A DNA stretch of 12,886 nucleotides from Bacteroidales bacterium. GTDB lineage: Bacteria > Bacteroidota > Bacteroidia > Bacteroidales > UBA10428. The position numbers and the translations under genes are program-made. Numbering within the stretch: the stretch's first letter is position 1; each line of letters starts with the position of its first letter. Below are positions 1-7,962 of this stretch, one piece after another. The stretch covers positions 1 through 12,886 of the forward strand of contig JAFGVG010000261.1 of assembly GCA_016938095.1 (NCBI GenBank), written 5' to 3'. The notes under the pieces were generated by a model. That model did not search any database and had not been told where the DNA came from. It saw nothing but the letters and a program-made list of their open reading frames with translations.

Positions 1-2
1 CC

Positions 3-452
3 ATGGGTTTATTTGATAATCTGGCTAAGGCCATAACTACACCGCAGGAAAAGGCCAATTATGTATCCCTGCTGTCTGCTGCTGGCATAAAAATTCCTAA
101 CCTGGGATGTTCACTCGAAAAAGGAGTGCTTTCAGTTACTGGCAGTGTACCTGACGGAACAACCGCCGAGGCAGCTGTTAACGTTTTGAAAAAGGCTCCG
201 GGTGTTACCGAAGTCAGGAATTACCTTGAGGTAGAAGACCTTCGGGCAAAAAACATCATGATGAAGGTTGTTACCAAAAGCTCAAACCTGAATATCCGAA
301 AGGGACCGGGCACAAATTTCGACATCATTGGGAAAGCGGCCCATCATTCACAAGTACAGTTAATTAAAAAAATGTACAATGGCTGGTACTATATTAAGGC
401 TACCGATGGCACCGAGGGTTTTTGTTCAACCGACTACCTTGCTCAAGTTTAA
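3..452 (+). CDS. BON domain plus bacterial SH3 (SH3b) domain protein
   Basis: A 149-residue protein. Residues about 15-78 resemble a BON domain: a short beta-strand 'GVLSVTGSV', an alpha-helix with AAVNVLKKAPGV, then 'VTEVRNYLEV'. Residues about 86-149 form an SH3_3-type domain with the typical 'SNLNIRKGPGTNFDIIG' start and a 'GWYYIKATDGTEGF' end. BON domains are generally thought to bind phospholipid or envelope components, and SH3b domains to bind peptidoglycan or peptides. No signal peptide or membrane segment is visible, and the MGLFD start resembles that of YgaU/LysM-BON cytoplasmic proteins. The ATG lies two bases from the window edge, so an upstream extension cannot be excluded. The gene ends just before a strong terminator, so its transcription unit closes here. 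The exact role is unknown. Confidence 0.8.
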   Translation: MGLFDNLAKAITTPQEKANYVSLLSAAGIKIPNLGCSLEKGVLSVTGSVPDGTTAEAAVNVLKKAPGVTEVRNYLEVEDLRAKNIMMKVVTKSSNLNIRKGPGTNFDIIGKAAHHSQVQLIKKMYNGWYYIKATDGTEGFCSTDYLAQV

Positions 453-477
453 GAATAATTAATTGTTTATTTCACTG

Positions 478-508
478 AAAGCGGAGCCAATAACTCCGCT
501 TTTTTTTT
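478..508 (+). terminator. Intrinsic terminator after the BON-SH3b gene
   Basis: A perfect 9-bp stem (AAAGCGGAG with CTCCGCTTT, 478-486 and 494-502) encloses the 7-nt loop CCAATAA. It runs straight into a T tract ending at 508. It begins 26 bp after the stop codon at 450-452. Confidence 0.93.
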
Positions 509-590
509 GAATATAACCAACATTTTTATATATTGCACAAATCAATACACAGCAGAATCAAACCCCATTGCATTAAACCCTGTCCGTCTC

Positions 591-971
591 ATGATGAAAA
601 AGATTGTTCTTGAATATACCCTGAACTCCTCCCCAAAAGTACTCTTCCCTCGTTTAAGCACTCCAGGCGGTTTATCTGAGTGGTTTGCCGATAATGTCAA
701 TATCAACGGAAGCCAGTACTCTTTCTTCTGGGATAAAACAGAACAAAAAGCCGATATCATTCAACGTAAAGAAAACAAATACATACGTTTCAGATGGACC
801 GACTCGCCTGAGCCGGAAACCCATTGGTTTGAGTTCAGGCTCAATACAGACGAACTTACCGGTGACACTGCGCTGATCATTACAGACTTTTCTGAAGATG
901 AAGATAAAGAAAGCACTATTGAACTCTGGAACTCCCAAATTGCCAAATTGAAACATGTGATTGGCCTATAA
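591..971 (+). CDS. START-like (SRPBCC fold) domain protein
   Basis: A 126-residue soluble protein. The pattern is 'LNSSPKVLFPRLSTPGGLSEW' followed by FADNV, several beta-strands (YSFFWD, YIRFRWTD, WFEFRL) and a C-terminal helix ending 'NSQIAKLKHVIGL'. This matches the small START-like/AHSA1-like family common in Bacteroidetes, which folds as a helix-grip with a hydrophobic pocket. The ligand and role are not established. The reading frame is open back to a TTG at 507, but that lies inside the T tract of the preceding terminator. The ATG-ATG at 591/594, giving MMKKIVLEY, is therefore the likely start. There is no Shine-Dalgarno sequence. It is co-oriented with the LptF/LptG-type gene 63 bp downstream, but that gene has its own promoter-like sequence. 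Confidence 0.85.
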   Translation: MMKKIVLEYTLNSSPKVLFPRLSTPGGLSEWFADNVNINGSQYSFFWDKTEQKADIIQRKENKYIRFRWTDSPEPETHWFEFRLNTDELTGDTALIITDFSEDEDKESTIELWNSQIAKLKHVIGL

Positions 972-996
972 ACCTGTTTTGCTGGGAAAATTATCA

Positions 997-1004
997 TAGC
1001 TTTG
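997..1004 (+). promoter_or_regulatory. Candidate Bacteroidetes -7 promoter element for the LptF/LptG-type gene
   Basis: TAGCTTTG exactly matches the Bacteroidetes -7 consensus TAnnTTTG. A TTTG at 978-981 could serve as the -33 element, although the 15-nt spacing is shorter than the usual 19 or so. Transcription would begin near 1010, giving a leader of about 25 nt before the GTG at 1035. The motif is short and could occur by chance. Confidence 0.45.
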
Positions 1005-1034
1005 CAATTGCATAAAAAAACACAATAACAAGCT

Positions 1035-3164
1035 GTGAAGCGATTACATCGACTGGTTATCAAATCGTTCCTGGGGCCCTTTGTAATGACTTTTTTCATT
1101 GTGCTCTTCCTTCTCCTCATGCAGTTCCTGTGGCGTTACATTGATGAGCTCGTAGGAAAGGGGCTTGAATTCAATATCATAGCTGAATTACTGCTTTATG
1201 CCTCATCAGGACTGGTTCCACTTGCTCTGCCCCTGGCCATTTTACTGTCTTCATTAATGACATTCGGTAATATGGGTGAGTATTTTGAGCTTACGGCCAT
1301 GAAAGCGTCCGGAATATCCCTTCGCAGAATACTTATGCCTGTTACCTTTCTGGTTATACTGATTTCCATCGGGGCATTCTTTTTTTCAAACAATGTTCTA
1401 CCGGTAACTAACCTAAAAATGAGGTCGTTGCGTTATGACCTGAAAAACCTTAAACCCGAAGTGTCCATTACCGAAGGCATGTTCTACAAAGGACTTGGTG
1501 ATTATACCATCAGGGTGAATAAAAAAGACCAGAACAAAAATCTGTTATATGGAATTACTATTTATGATCATTCCTCCAACAAAGGCAATCTCGACGTTAC
1601 CTTAGCCGACTCAGGGCGTATGATGATGACTGCCGACAAGCGAAACATGATCATAACTTTGTGGAACGGGCATAAATACACCGAGGCAGATGAAGGCCGG
1701 CGCAGAAAAGACCGCACCTATCAGCACCGGTTTATGACATTCAGGGAACAACGTATTTTGATTGCTGTGAGCGGATTCGAATTGTCGAGATCTGATGAAA
1801 ACTTTTTTAAGAACGCCTACCAGATGCTTAATGTTACACAGTTAGAAAAAGCAACAGATTCCATTCGTGCAGGCTTAAACATGCGTAGTCTGGAATTCAG
1901 GAACAGCCTGGTGAACAACAGCTTCTTCAAAACAGGCCGGAATACTATAATAAGGCACTCACCTGCAAGCCGTAACATATATTCTCGCTCAACCCCAACG
2001 CAAACCCAAAGTCAGGAAAGAAATCTGATAAACACAGACGCATTAAGAAAGGCCGAAGCCAGACGTATTGCCAGTCAAAACAGACCCGATTTGCCTAAAT
2101 CAGCAAAAACGGCAGCTGATTCTGTAAAAAATCCTGGTGAGGAACTGGTTATTAAACAATACAAACCTATAAGCGATTTCGACAGTGTTTTTGCTTCATT
2201 CAATCTGGCAGCGCGAAGGGACTTTGTCACCAACGCACTGAATGACGTTTCCACCAACCAGTACCTGGTCCTGACCAGTTCATCAAACCTTGAATATGAA
2301 AAACGGATTCTGCGGCGCCATGAGATAGAGTGGCACCGTAAGTTCACCCTGTCTTTTGCCTGTTTGATCTTTCTTTTTATAGGAGCCCCCCTGGGAGCAA
2401 TCATCCGTAAAGGCGGACTGGGATTGCCAACCGTTATTTCAACCCTTCTTTTTATTATCTATTACATAATATCTCTAACCGGTCAGAAATTTGTAGAGGA
2501 GAGTGTACTTACCTCTTTTCAGGGTATGTGGATGTCCTCGATCATCTTGGCAATTGCCGGCATTTTTCTTACCTACCAGGCAACCAACGATTCTGCCATT
2601 CTCAATATCGACACCTATTTTAACTGGATAAGGGAAAAAGCCGGATTAAGGAAAGGAATACTCCTCGAAAAGAAAGAGCATGTTGCAGGCAAATTTGATC
2701 TGATTGATATTTCCAGGGAACAACTGCAAAACGAATTTGGCGCTATTCGCGAAATGGCCGGAAAAAATCTTGAATTGCTTAAGAATGATCAGAAACTATT
2801 TAACCTGGCCTGCAAGTCCTTTGAAAATACAGGATTTACCTACCTTGTCGAATTTGGCGTGCATTACAACAGCCTGATTGACCTGACCATCTTAAGCAAT
2901 TGGTTCAGAATACCTTATTTCAAGAAACGCTTAAGCGAATTTCCATTAATTGACGGGAGAATAACCTCTGAAATTTTCACCCGGAAGCAGTTCAGATGGC
3001 TTGCAACCTTTATATTCCCGATAGGTCTCATCCGGTTGTTTCATCTTCGATATAAAGTAATGCGGTTGCGCCGGAATCTCAGGCTGGTAATGGAACTGTG
3101 CACCGGCATGATTAACTTGCTGAACAGCGCTGCCATACGGTCCGAGGCAGAAAGGATGACCTGA
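1035..3164 (+). CDS. LptF/LptG (YjgP/YjgQ) family permease, lipopolysaccharide export
   Basis: A 709-residue inner-membrane protein. LptF and LptG pair with the ATPase LptB to extract lipopolysaccharide and pass it to LptC/LptA. Visible parts are: TM1 about 12-34, TM2 48-77, TM3 97-118, a periplasmic domain about 119-435, then TM4 436-456, TM5 463-483 and TM6 496-515. The coupling-helix motif 'ELTAMKASGISLRRI' (85-99) and 'HRKFTLSFACLIFLFIGAPL' (434-453) are diagnostic. The periplasmic part carries a polar, low-complexity stretch at about 300-370. After TM6 there is a cytosolic tail of about 190 residues with a hydrophobic patch (655-671). The E. coli proteins are about 360 residues, but long forms are usual in Bacteroidetes. 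The start is the GTG at 1035: an in-frame stop at 1026 leaves no earlier option, and it gives the typical MKRLHRLVIKSFLGPF opening. LptF and LptG cannot be told apart here. Confidence 0.93.
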   Translation: MKRLHRLVIKSFLGPFVMTFFIVLFLLLMQFLWRYIDELVGKGLEFNIIAELLLYASSGLVPLALPLAILLSSLMTFGNMGEYFELTAMKASGISLRRILMPVTFLVILISIGAFFFSNNVLPVTNLKMRSLRYDLKNLKPEVSITEGMFYKGLGDYTIRVNKKDQNKNLLYGITIYDHSSNKGNLDVTLADSGRMMMTADKRNMIITLWNGHKYTEADEGRRRKDRTYQHRFMTFREQRILIAVSGFELSRSDENFFKNAYQMLNVTQLEKATDSIRAGLNMRSLEFRNSLVNNSFFKTGRNTIIRHSPASRNIYSRSTPTQTQSQERNLINTDALRKAEARRIASQNRPDLPKSAKTAADSVKNPGEELVIKQYKPISDFDSVFASFNLAARRDFVTNALNDVSTNQYLVLTSSSNLEYEKRILRRHEIEWHRKFTLSFACLIFLFIGAPLGAIIRKGGLGLPTVISTLLFIIYYIISLTGQKFVEESVLTSFQGMWMSSIILAIAGIFLTYQATNDSAILNIDTYFNWIREKAGLRKGILLEKKEHVAGKFDLIDISREQLQNEFGAIREMAGKNLELLKNDQKLFNLACKSFENTGFTYLVEFGVHYNSLIDLTILSNWFRIPYFKKRLSEFPLIDGRITSEIFTRKQFRWLATFIFPIGLIRLFHLRYKVMRLRRNLRLVMELCTGMINLLNSAAIRSEAERMT

Positions 3165-3192
3165 AAACCACTGATAATCTCTTACCCTTTGC

Positions 3193-4404
3193 ATGAAAAT
3201 ACTGCAACTATGCAATAAACCTCCCTATCCGCCCCACGATGGTGGCTCCATGGCCATGTTTCATCTGGCAAGTTCCCTCAGTGAAATTGGTCATTCCATA
3301 ACCGTTCTGGCCATGCGCACTCCAAAACACCTTATATCGGACAAGCAGCTTGATGCATTTAACAGCATTATGCCTGTGCATACAACGTTTGTAGATACAA
3401 CCACCCGAATTACAGACTTGATGAAAAACTTACTGTTCTCAACAATGCCTTATAATGCGAAGCGGTTTATTGATGACAATTTTGCTGATACCCTGGCCTC
3501 GATACTCACCCAGGAAGCTTTTGACGTGGTGCAACTCGAAGGGCTCTATTTGACTCCCTATCTGCCGGTAATACGGAAGCATTCTGATGCCATTGTCGCG
3601 CTGAGGGCGCACAATATTGAACATGAGATTTGGAAACGCAATGCCAGACAGGAAAAAAATCCATTTAAGAAGATTTATTTTATTTTATTGTCTAAAAGAA
3701 TTAAACGCTTCGAAAGGAGACAGATAAACCTTTGCGATGTGTTGGTGCCCATTACTGCGCGTGATAAAGATCAGTTCGACCTCCTTGGGAACACCCGTCC
3801 CTCACATATTTGTCCTGCCGGAATTGACATGCCGGAAGACTTTGAAAAAGATAAGCATAAGAACCTGTCCCCCCCTGCGTCACTTTACTTTTTGGGATCG
3901 CTCGATTGGCTACCCAATCTGGAGGGTTTGCTTTGGTTTGCCAGGAAAGTCTTTCCCGAACTTAAAAAAAGACATCCTGTGCTTGAAATGCATGTGGCCG
4001 GAAGGAACGCACCGGCAAAACTATCGCAACTCCTGGAAAAGCGGGGAATTCGCTTTCATGGTGAAGTCAGCGATGCTCCCGCATTCATCCGCTCAAAGAA
4101 CATATTGGTTGCTCCCTGTTTTTCAGGAAGCGGAATGCGTCTGAAAATAATTGAAGCCATGTCGCAGGGAAAACCTGTTGTTACCACCCCAATCGGTGCA
4201 GAAGGACTTGATGCGGAGCATGAAAAGCACATCATTATTGCAGAAAACGTAAATGGATTCCTCCTTCATATTGAAAGATTGATTAATAATCCTGACCTTT
4301 GCCATGAACTTGGCAGGCAAGGTGCCCTTTTTGTTGCAGGTTATTTCAACAACCGGAACATTGCCCGCCAATTAGCCGATTTTTATCAAGCGCATTTAAC
4401 ATGA
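3193..4404 (+). CDS. Glycosyltransferase family 4 (group 1), GT-B fold
   Basis: A 403-residue cytosolic or membrane-associated enzyme that transfers a sugar from a nucleotide donor onto a glycan or lipid-linked acceptor. The N-terminal acceptor domain begins 'MKILQLCNKPPYPPHDGG' (1-18) with the glycine-rich loop, and contains 'RAHNIEHEIWKR' (138-149). The C-terminal donor-binding domain starts near 230 (LYFLGSLDWLPN) and includes HVAGRNAP (267-274), FHGEVSD (288-294) and 'SGSGMRLKIIEAMSQGKPVV' (311-330). Only the second Glu (E321) of the usual EX7E motif is present; position 313 is Ser, as in other GT4 subgroups with an RLK-IIEAM motif. It lies 28 bp after the LptF/LptG-type gene and overlaps the next glycosyltransferase by 4 bp (ATGA), so the three are probably co-transcribed. 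Acceptor and sugar cannot be told from sequence. Confidence 0.92.
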   Translation: MKILQLCNKPPYPPHDGGSMAMFHLASSLSEIGHSITVLAMRTPKHLISDKQLDAFNSIMPVHTTFVDTTTRITDLMKNLLFSTMPYNAKRFIDDNFADTLASILTQEAFDVVQLEGLYLTPYLPVIRKHSDAIVALRAHNIEHEIWKRNARQEKNPFKKIYFILLSKRIKRFERRQINLCDVLVPITARDKDQFDLLGNTRPSHICPAGIDMPEDFEKDKHKNLSPPASLYFLGSLDWLPNLEGLLWFARKVFPELKKRHPVLEMHVAGRNAPAKLSQLLEKRGIRFHGEVSDAPAFIRSKNILVAPCFSGSGMRLKIIEAMSQGKPVVTTPIGAEGLDAEHEKHIIIAENVNGFLLHIERLINNPDLCHELGRQGALFVAGYFNNRNIARQLADFYQAHLT

Positions 4405-5576
4405 CATTGAAAATACTATTCTGGATATTCTTGGGTATTGTTTTTTATGCTTATGTAGGATACACCATACTGCTTTTGCTTGTAACCCTCTTCAGGTTTG
4501 TATTTTTCAGAAAGAACAAAACCACTGCCGGTTTAACAGAACCAGAGGTTACCCTTTGTATTCCGGCTTATAACGAGGAAAAATTTGTAATTGAGAAAGT
4601 TAATAATTGCATGGACCTCGATTACCCTGCTGAAAAGCTTAACATTTTGTGGATTACCGATGGATCAAACGACAATACCAACGAATTGCTTTGCAGGTAT
4701 CCCGAAATTAAGGTTATGCATGAATATGAGCGCAAAGGTAAAATTCATGCCATGAACAGGGGTATGAAAATGATTGAAACCCCTTTTGTTGTATTTACCG
4801 ATGCCAATACCATGCTGAACAGGGAAGCTCTTAAGGAAATAATTAAGCCATTTGCCGACCTAAAAACCGGGTGCGTGACCGGCGAAAAACGTGTTGGCGA
4901 ATTAGGCCTGCAAAAGGCAGTTAGTGCGGGCGAAGGTTTGTACTGGCAATACGAATCGCTTATCAAAAGGCTTGAATCTGAAACCGGTTCTGTGGTTGGC
5001 GCCGTTGGTGAAATATTTGCCCTAAGGCTTGAATACTATGAGGAAGTCAGCGATGATACCATCCTGGATGATTTTACGCTTTCGTTACAAATGGTTCGGA
5101 AAGGTTACAGGGTTAAATATGCGCCAAAAGCCTGGGGTAAAGAATCGGCTTCGCTTAACATAGCTGAGGAAATCAAGCGAAAAGTAAGGATTGCCGTAGG
5201 CGGCCTGCAAACACTTACCCGCATGACTGATTTGCTTAACCCTTTGAAATACGGGTTCCTCACTGTCAAATATATTTCTCATAAAGTATTGCGCTGGACC
5301 ATTGTGCCTCTCCTTTTCCCGGTAGTTATTTTGCTCAACCTCCTCATTGTTATAAGCCCTTATAATTCTATTGTTTACACCTGTATTTTTATATTGCAAT
5401 GCCTGTTTTATTTATTGGTATTATGGGGAAGTTCTATAAAAGATCAACGGATTAGACCCAAAGCACTTTTTGCCCCTTACTACCTTTTTATAATGAATTA
5501 TGCCATTGTCAAAGGTTTTTTCGCCTTTTTATCAGGCAATTACTCGGTGAAATGGCCAAAAGTAAAACGCAGCTGA
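4401..5576 (+). CDS. Membrane glycosyltransferase family 2 (processive type)
   Basis: A 391-residue integral membrane glycosyltransferase, likely acting in exopolysaccharide or cell-surface glycan synthesis. One N-terminal membrane segment (about 5-33) precedes a GT-A domain. That domain has 'VTLCIPAYNEEKF' (50-62), D87 in ITDGSND, a DxD-like 'FTDANT' (132-137) and the acceptor-site acidic pair D223-D224 in TILDDF. The helix 'IKRKVRIAVGGLQTL' (258-272) stands where QxxRW-type motifs occur. Three more hydrophobic segments follow (about 301-320, 325-343, 357-378). The layout resembles the IcaA/hyaluronan/cellulose synthase-like group, but without a clear QxxRW. The ATGA overlap with the upstream GT4 gene implies translational coupling. 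The product polysaccharide is not predictable from this window. Confidence 0.9.
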   Translation: MTLKILFWIFLGIVFYAYVGYTILLLLVTLFRFVFFRKNKTTAGLTEPEVTLCIPAYNEEKFVIEKVNNCMDLDYPAEKLNILWITDGSNDNTNELLCRYPEIKVMHEYERKGKIHAMNRGMKMIETPFVVFTDANTMLNREALKEIIKPFADLKTGCVTGEKRVGELGLQKAVSAGEGLYWQYESLIKRLESETGSVVGAVGEIFALRLEYYEEVSDDTILDDFTLSLQMVRKGYRVKYAPKAWGKESASLNIAEEIKRKVRIAVGGLQTLTRMTDLLNPLKYGFLTVKYISHKVLRWTIVPLLFPVVILLNLLIVISPYNSIVYTCIFILQCLFYLLVLWGSSIKDQRIRPKALFAPYYLFIMNYAIVKGFFAFLSGNYSVKWPKVKRS

Positions 5577-5624
5577 CCATTTTCATTGCATAATTCAGCT
5601 GATTTTGGTTAATTAGCCAAGCAG

Positions 5625-5639
5625 GAATCTGTCAGATTC
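5625..5639. repeat. Short perfect inverted repeat upstream of ribBA
   Basis: GAATCTG-T-CAGATTC, 7-bp arms around one central base, lies 12 bp before the candidate -7 element of ribBA. Its symmetry would suit a dimeric DNA-binding protein. As RNA it would form a 6-bp stem with a 3-nt loop and no clean T tract. It may be coincidental. No FMN riboswitch is visible in this 129-bp gap. Confidence 0.35.
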
Positions 5640-5651
5640 ATTTGTAAATTT

Positions 5652-5659
5652 TAATTTTG
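5652..5659 (+). promoter_or_regulatory. Candidate Bacteroidetes -7 promoter element for ribBA-fmt
   Basis: TAATTTTG matches TAnnTTTG exactly, 46 bp upstream of the ribBA ATG. No TTTG lies at the expected -33 distance. The position after a 75-bp gap supports a separate transcription start for ribBA and fmt rather than read-through from the glycosyltransferases. Confidence 0.45.
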
Positions 5660-5705
5660 CATGCTAATTACCGCATAATTTATACTGTATAGCACAAAAA
5701 ATTTT

Positions 5706-6959
5706 ATGAATAATATATTGTTTGAGTTAAACACCATAAAAGAGGCTATTGCCGACATCAAAGCAGGGAAAGTGGTAATAGTGGTGGACAACGAGGATCG
5801 CGAAAACGAAGGTGATTTTATCTGTGCAGCTGAACTGATTACACCCGAGATAGTTAATTTTATGGCCACCTATGGCCGTGGCCTGATTTGCGCGCCCCTC
5901 CCCGAAAAACGCTGTGAACAGCTCGATCTTGAATTAATGGTCCGCACCAATACTTCCGTGCACAGCACTCCATTCACTGTATCGGTTGATTTATTGGGGA
6001 ATGGTTGTACAACAGGCATTTCAGCAAACGACAGGGCTAAAACCATCAGGGCCCTTGTAGATCCGCAAACCAAACCCGAAGATCTGGGGCGACCCGGCCA
6101 TATCTTTCCACTTAAAGCAAAAACCCGGGGAGTGCTTCGCAGACCTGGCCACACCGAAGCTGCCACTGATCTGGCACGGCTTGCCGGGTTAAAGCCCGGA
6201 GGCGCCCTGGTTGAAATTATGAACGAAGACGGCAGCATGGCCAGATTGCCCGAATTGATTGAAATTGCCAAAAAGCATAAGCTCAAAATAATTACCATTA
6301 AATCACTGATTGCCTACCTGCTTGAACAGGAAAGTCTGGTAATTAAGGGTGATAAAGCAAAACTCCCTACCAAATACGGTACCTTTACTGTAATACCTTT
6401 TATTCAGAAGCTCAACAATCTCGAACATCTCGCCCTCATCAAAGGAAGCTGGACATCTGATGATCCCGTGCTGGTAAGGGTTCATTCATCGTGCATGACA
6501 GGGGACATATTCGGGTCGTACAGATGCGATTGCGGACCCCAGTTGCATGAGGCCATGAAAATGATTGAAAAAGCCGGTCAGGGTGTAATAGTCTACCTGA
6601 ATCAGGAGGGAAGGGGAATAGGACTGTTCAATAAAATTAAAGCCTATAACCTGCAGGAAAAGGGTCGGGATACAGTTGAAGCCAATCTCGACCTGGGTTT
6701 CGAAGAAGACGAAAGAGATTATGGGGTTGGCGCCAATATTTTGCATGAACTGGGATTGGGTAAAATAAGACTGATCACAAACAATCCTGTGAAACGTGCC
6801 GGACTTGAAGGCTATGGGATAACCGTGGTGGAAAACATTCCCCTGAGTATACCGCCGAATGAGCACAACCTTTTTTACCTCAAAACCAAAAAGAACAAGA
6901 TGGGACATTTGCTGGATCTTTTTGAAGATAACGATTTTAAAATTGCAAACGGCGATTGA
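5706..6959 (+). CDS. ribBA: Bifunctional 3,4-dihydroxy-2-butanone-4-phosphate synthase / GTP cyclohydrolase II
   Basis: A 417-residue cytosolic enzyme supplying both precursors of riboflavin. The N-terminal RibB domain (about 1-205) converts ribulose 5-phosphate to dihydroxybutanone phosphate plus formate. The C-terminal RibA domain (about 215-410) opens GTP to the diaminopyrimidine. RibB motifs: 'DNEDRENEGDFICAAE' (28-43), 'GNGCTTGISANDRAKT' (98-113), 'RPGHIFPL' (129-136) and RRPGHTEAA (145-153). RibA motifs: zinc ligands C263, C274 and C276 in VHSSCMTGD...YRCDCG, 'NQEGRGIGL' (299-307), 'RDYGVGANIL' (337-346) and NNPVKRAG (359-366). Position 262 is Ser where E. coli RibA has Glu, which as far as I recall is common in this phylum. 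Both domains look complete. The gene sits 7 bp before fmt. The start is an ATG without a Shine-Dalgarno sequence. Confidence 0.97.
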   Translation: MNNILFELNTIKEAIADIKAGKVVIVVDNEDRENEGDFICAAELITPEIVNFMATYGRGLICAPLPEKRCEQLDLELMVRTNTSVHSTPFTVSVDLLGNGCTTGISANDRAKTIRALVDPQTKPEDLGRPGHIFPLKAKTRGVLRRPGHTEAATDLARLAGLKPGGALVEIMNEDGSMARLPELIEIAKKHKLKIITIKSLIAYLLEQESLVIKGDKAKLPTKYGTFTVIPFIQKLNNLEHLALIKGSWTSDDPVLVRVHSSCMTGDIFGSYRCDCGPQLHEAMKMIEKAGQGVIVYLNQEGRGIGLFNKIKAYNLQEKGRDTVEANLDLGFEEDERDYGVGANILHELGLGKIRLITNNPVKRAGLEGYGITVVENIPLSIPPNEHNLFYLKTKKNKMGHLLDLFEDNDFKIANGD

Positions 6960-6966
6960 ATGACCC

Positions 6967-7929
6967 ATGAAAAAACCCGCCATTGTATTCATGGGAACCC
7001 CCGAGTTTGCGGTGGCGTCAATTGATGCCATTCTTAAAGCAGGTTATATTGTTAAAGGGGTTGTAACATCACCCGATAAACCTTCGGGGAGGGGGTTACA
7101 ACTGCATGTTTCACCTGTTAAGGCTTTTGCCCTGGAGCATCACCTGCCGGTTCTTCAGCCCGAGAAACTTCGCAATCCTCTATTCCTGGAGGAACTCCGC
7201 AGCCTTAACGCCGATCTGCAGGTAGTTGTTGCCTTCAGGATGTTACCCGAAGAAGTCTGGAGCATGCCCCCGATGGGAACTTTTAACCTGCATGCTTCGC
7301 TATTGCCACAATACCGTGGTGCGGCCCCTATTAACTGGGCTATTATCAACGGTGAAAAAATTACAGGGTTGACAACCTTTTTGTTAAATCACGAAATAGA
7401 TAAAGGCGCAATACTTTTCTCCGAAACTGTTGAGATTGGCGAAAATGAAAACGCCGGCGAGTTGCACGACAGAATGATGATCACAGGTGCCGGACTGGTG
7501 ACAAAAACCATTGAAGCCCTTGGCAGTGGCAAAGCCAAACCTGTTGAACAAAAGCACATGGCAAACGACATACTTTTAAAACCAGCTCCTAAAATATCCA
7601 AAAACGATTGCCGCATAGCCTGGGATAACCACGGCTTTTTGGTGCATAATTTCATCCGGGGGCTTAGTCCATATCCTGCCGCCTGGTCTGAATTGATTAC
7701 CGGAAAGGGTGAAAGGCTTTCGATGAAAATATTCAGTGGAATGTTTAAAGAAAAAACACATCACCTGTTACCAGGAATGCTGGAAACCGATAACAGAAGC
7801 TACTTGTCTATTGCTGTGCCTGGTGGCTTCTATACAATTGAAAGCCTTCAATTGCAGGCAAAAAAGCAAATGAAAACAGCAGAATTTCTCAGAGGTTTCC
7901 CTGGAATTGCGCAGTGCAGGTTTGGTTGA
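6967..7929 (+). CDS. fmt: Methionyl-tRNA formyltransferase
   Basis: A 320-residue enzyme, normal for the family. It formylates Met-tRNA(fMet) with 10-formyltetrahydrofolate to prime translation initiation. The N-terminal formyltransferase domain (about 1-205) has 'FMGTPEFAVASIDAI' (8-22) and SPDKPSGRG (35-43). Its 'FNLHASLLPQYRGAAPINWA' motif (106-125) contains catalytic N107 and H109; D145 lies in HEIDKG. The C-terminal tRNA-contacting OB-like domain (about 206-320) includes FIRGLSPYPAAW. It follows ribBA by 7 bp and is probably co-transcribed. Its 3' end faces the minus-strand glucosaminidase with only 18 bp between the two stop codons. Confidence 0.96.
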   Translation: MKKPAIVFMGTPEFAVASIDAILKAGYIVKGVVTSPDKPSGRGLQLHVSPVKAFALEHHLPVLQPEKLRNPLFLEELRSLNADLQVVVAFRMLPEEVWSMPPMGTFNLHASLLPQYRGAAPINWAIINGEKITGLTTFLLNHEIDKGAILFSETVEIGENENAGELHDRMMITGAGLVTKTIEALGSGKAKPVEQKHMANDILLKPAPKISKNDCRIAWDNHGFLVHNFIRGLSPYPAAWSELITGKGERLSMKIFSGMFKEKTHHLLPGMLETDNRSYLSIAVPGGFYTIESLQLQAKKQMKTAEFLRGFPGIAQCRFG

Positions 7930-7946
7930 AAAGCAACACCCTTAAA

Positions 7947-7962
7947 CTTAATCAATATTAAG
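7947..7962. other. AT-rich hairpin between convergent fmt and glucosaminidase genes
   Basis: CTTAAT-CAAT-ATTAAG, a perfect 6-bp stem with a 4-nt loop, overlaps the last codons of the minus-strand glucosaminidase. It is AT-only apart from the end pair and lacks a proper T tract on either strand. It is the only hairpin seen at this convergent junction and could be a weak bidirectional terminator. Confidence 0.25.

Noticed and set aside
507..590. N-terminal extension of the START-like protein starting at TTG 507
   Set aside because: The TTG lies in the T tract of the preceding terminator, and the extra 28 residues do not resemble the family; ATG 591 fits.
5570..5610. Possible terminator after the GT2 gene (CAGCTGA pairing with TCAGCTG)
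   Set aside because: The stem spans an 18-nt loop and is followed only by ATTTTGGTT, too weak to call.
6486..7031. Minus-strand open frame of 181 codons
   Set aside because: It is a shadow of ribBA and fmt; its translation has no recognisable domain and both plus-strand genes have intact catalytic motifs.
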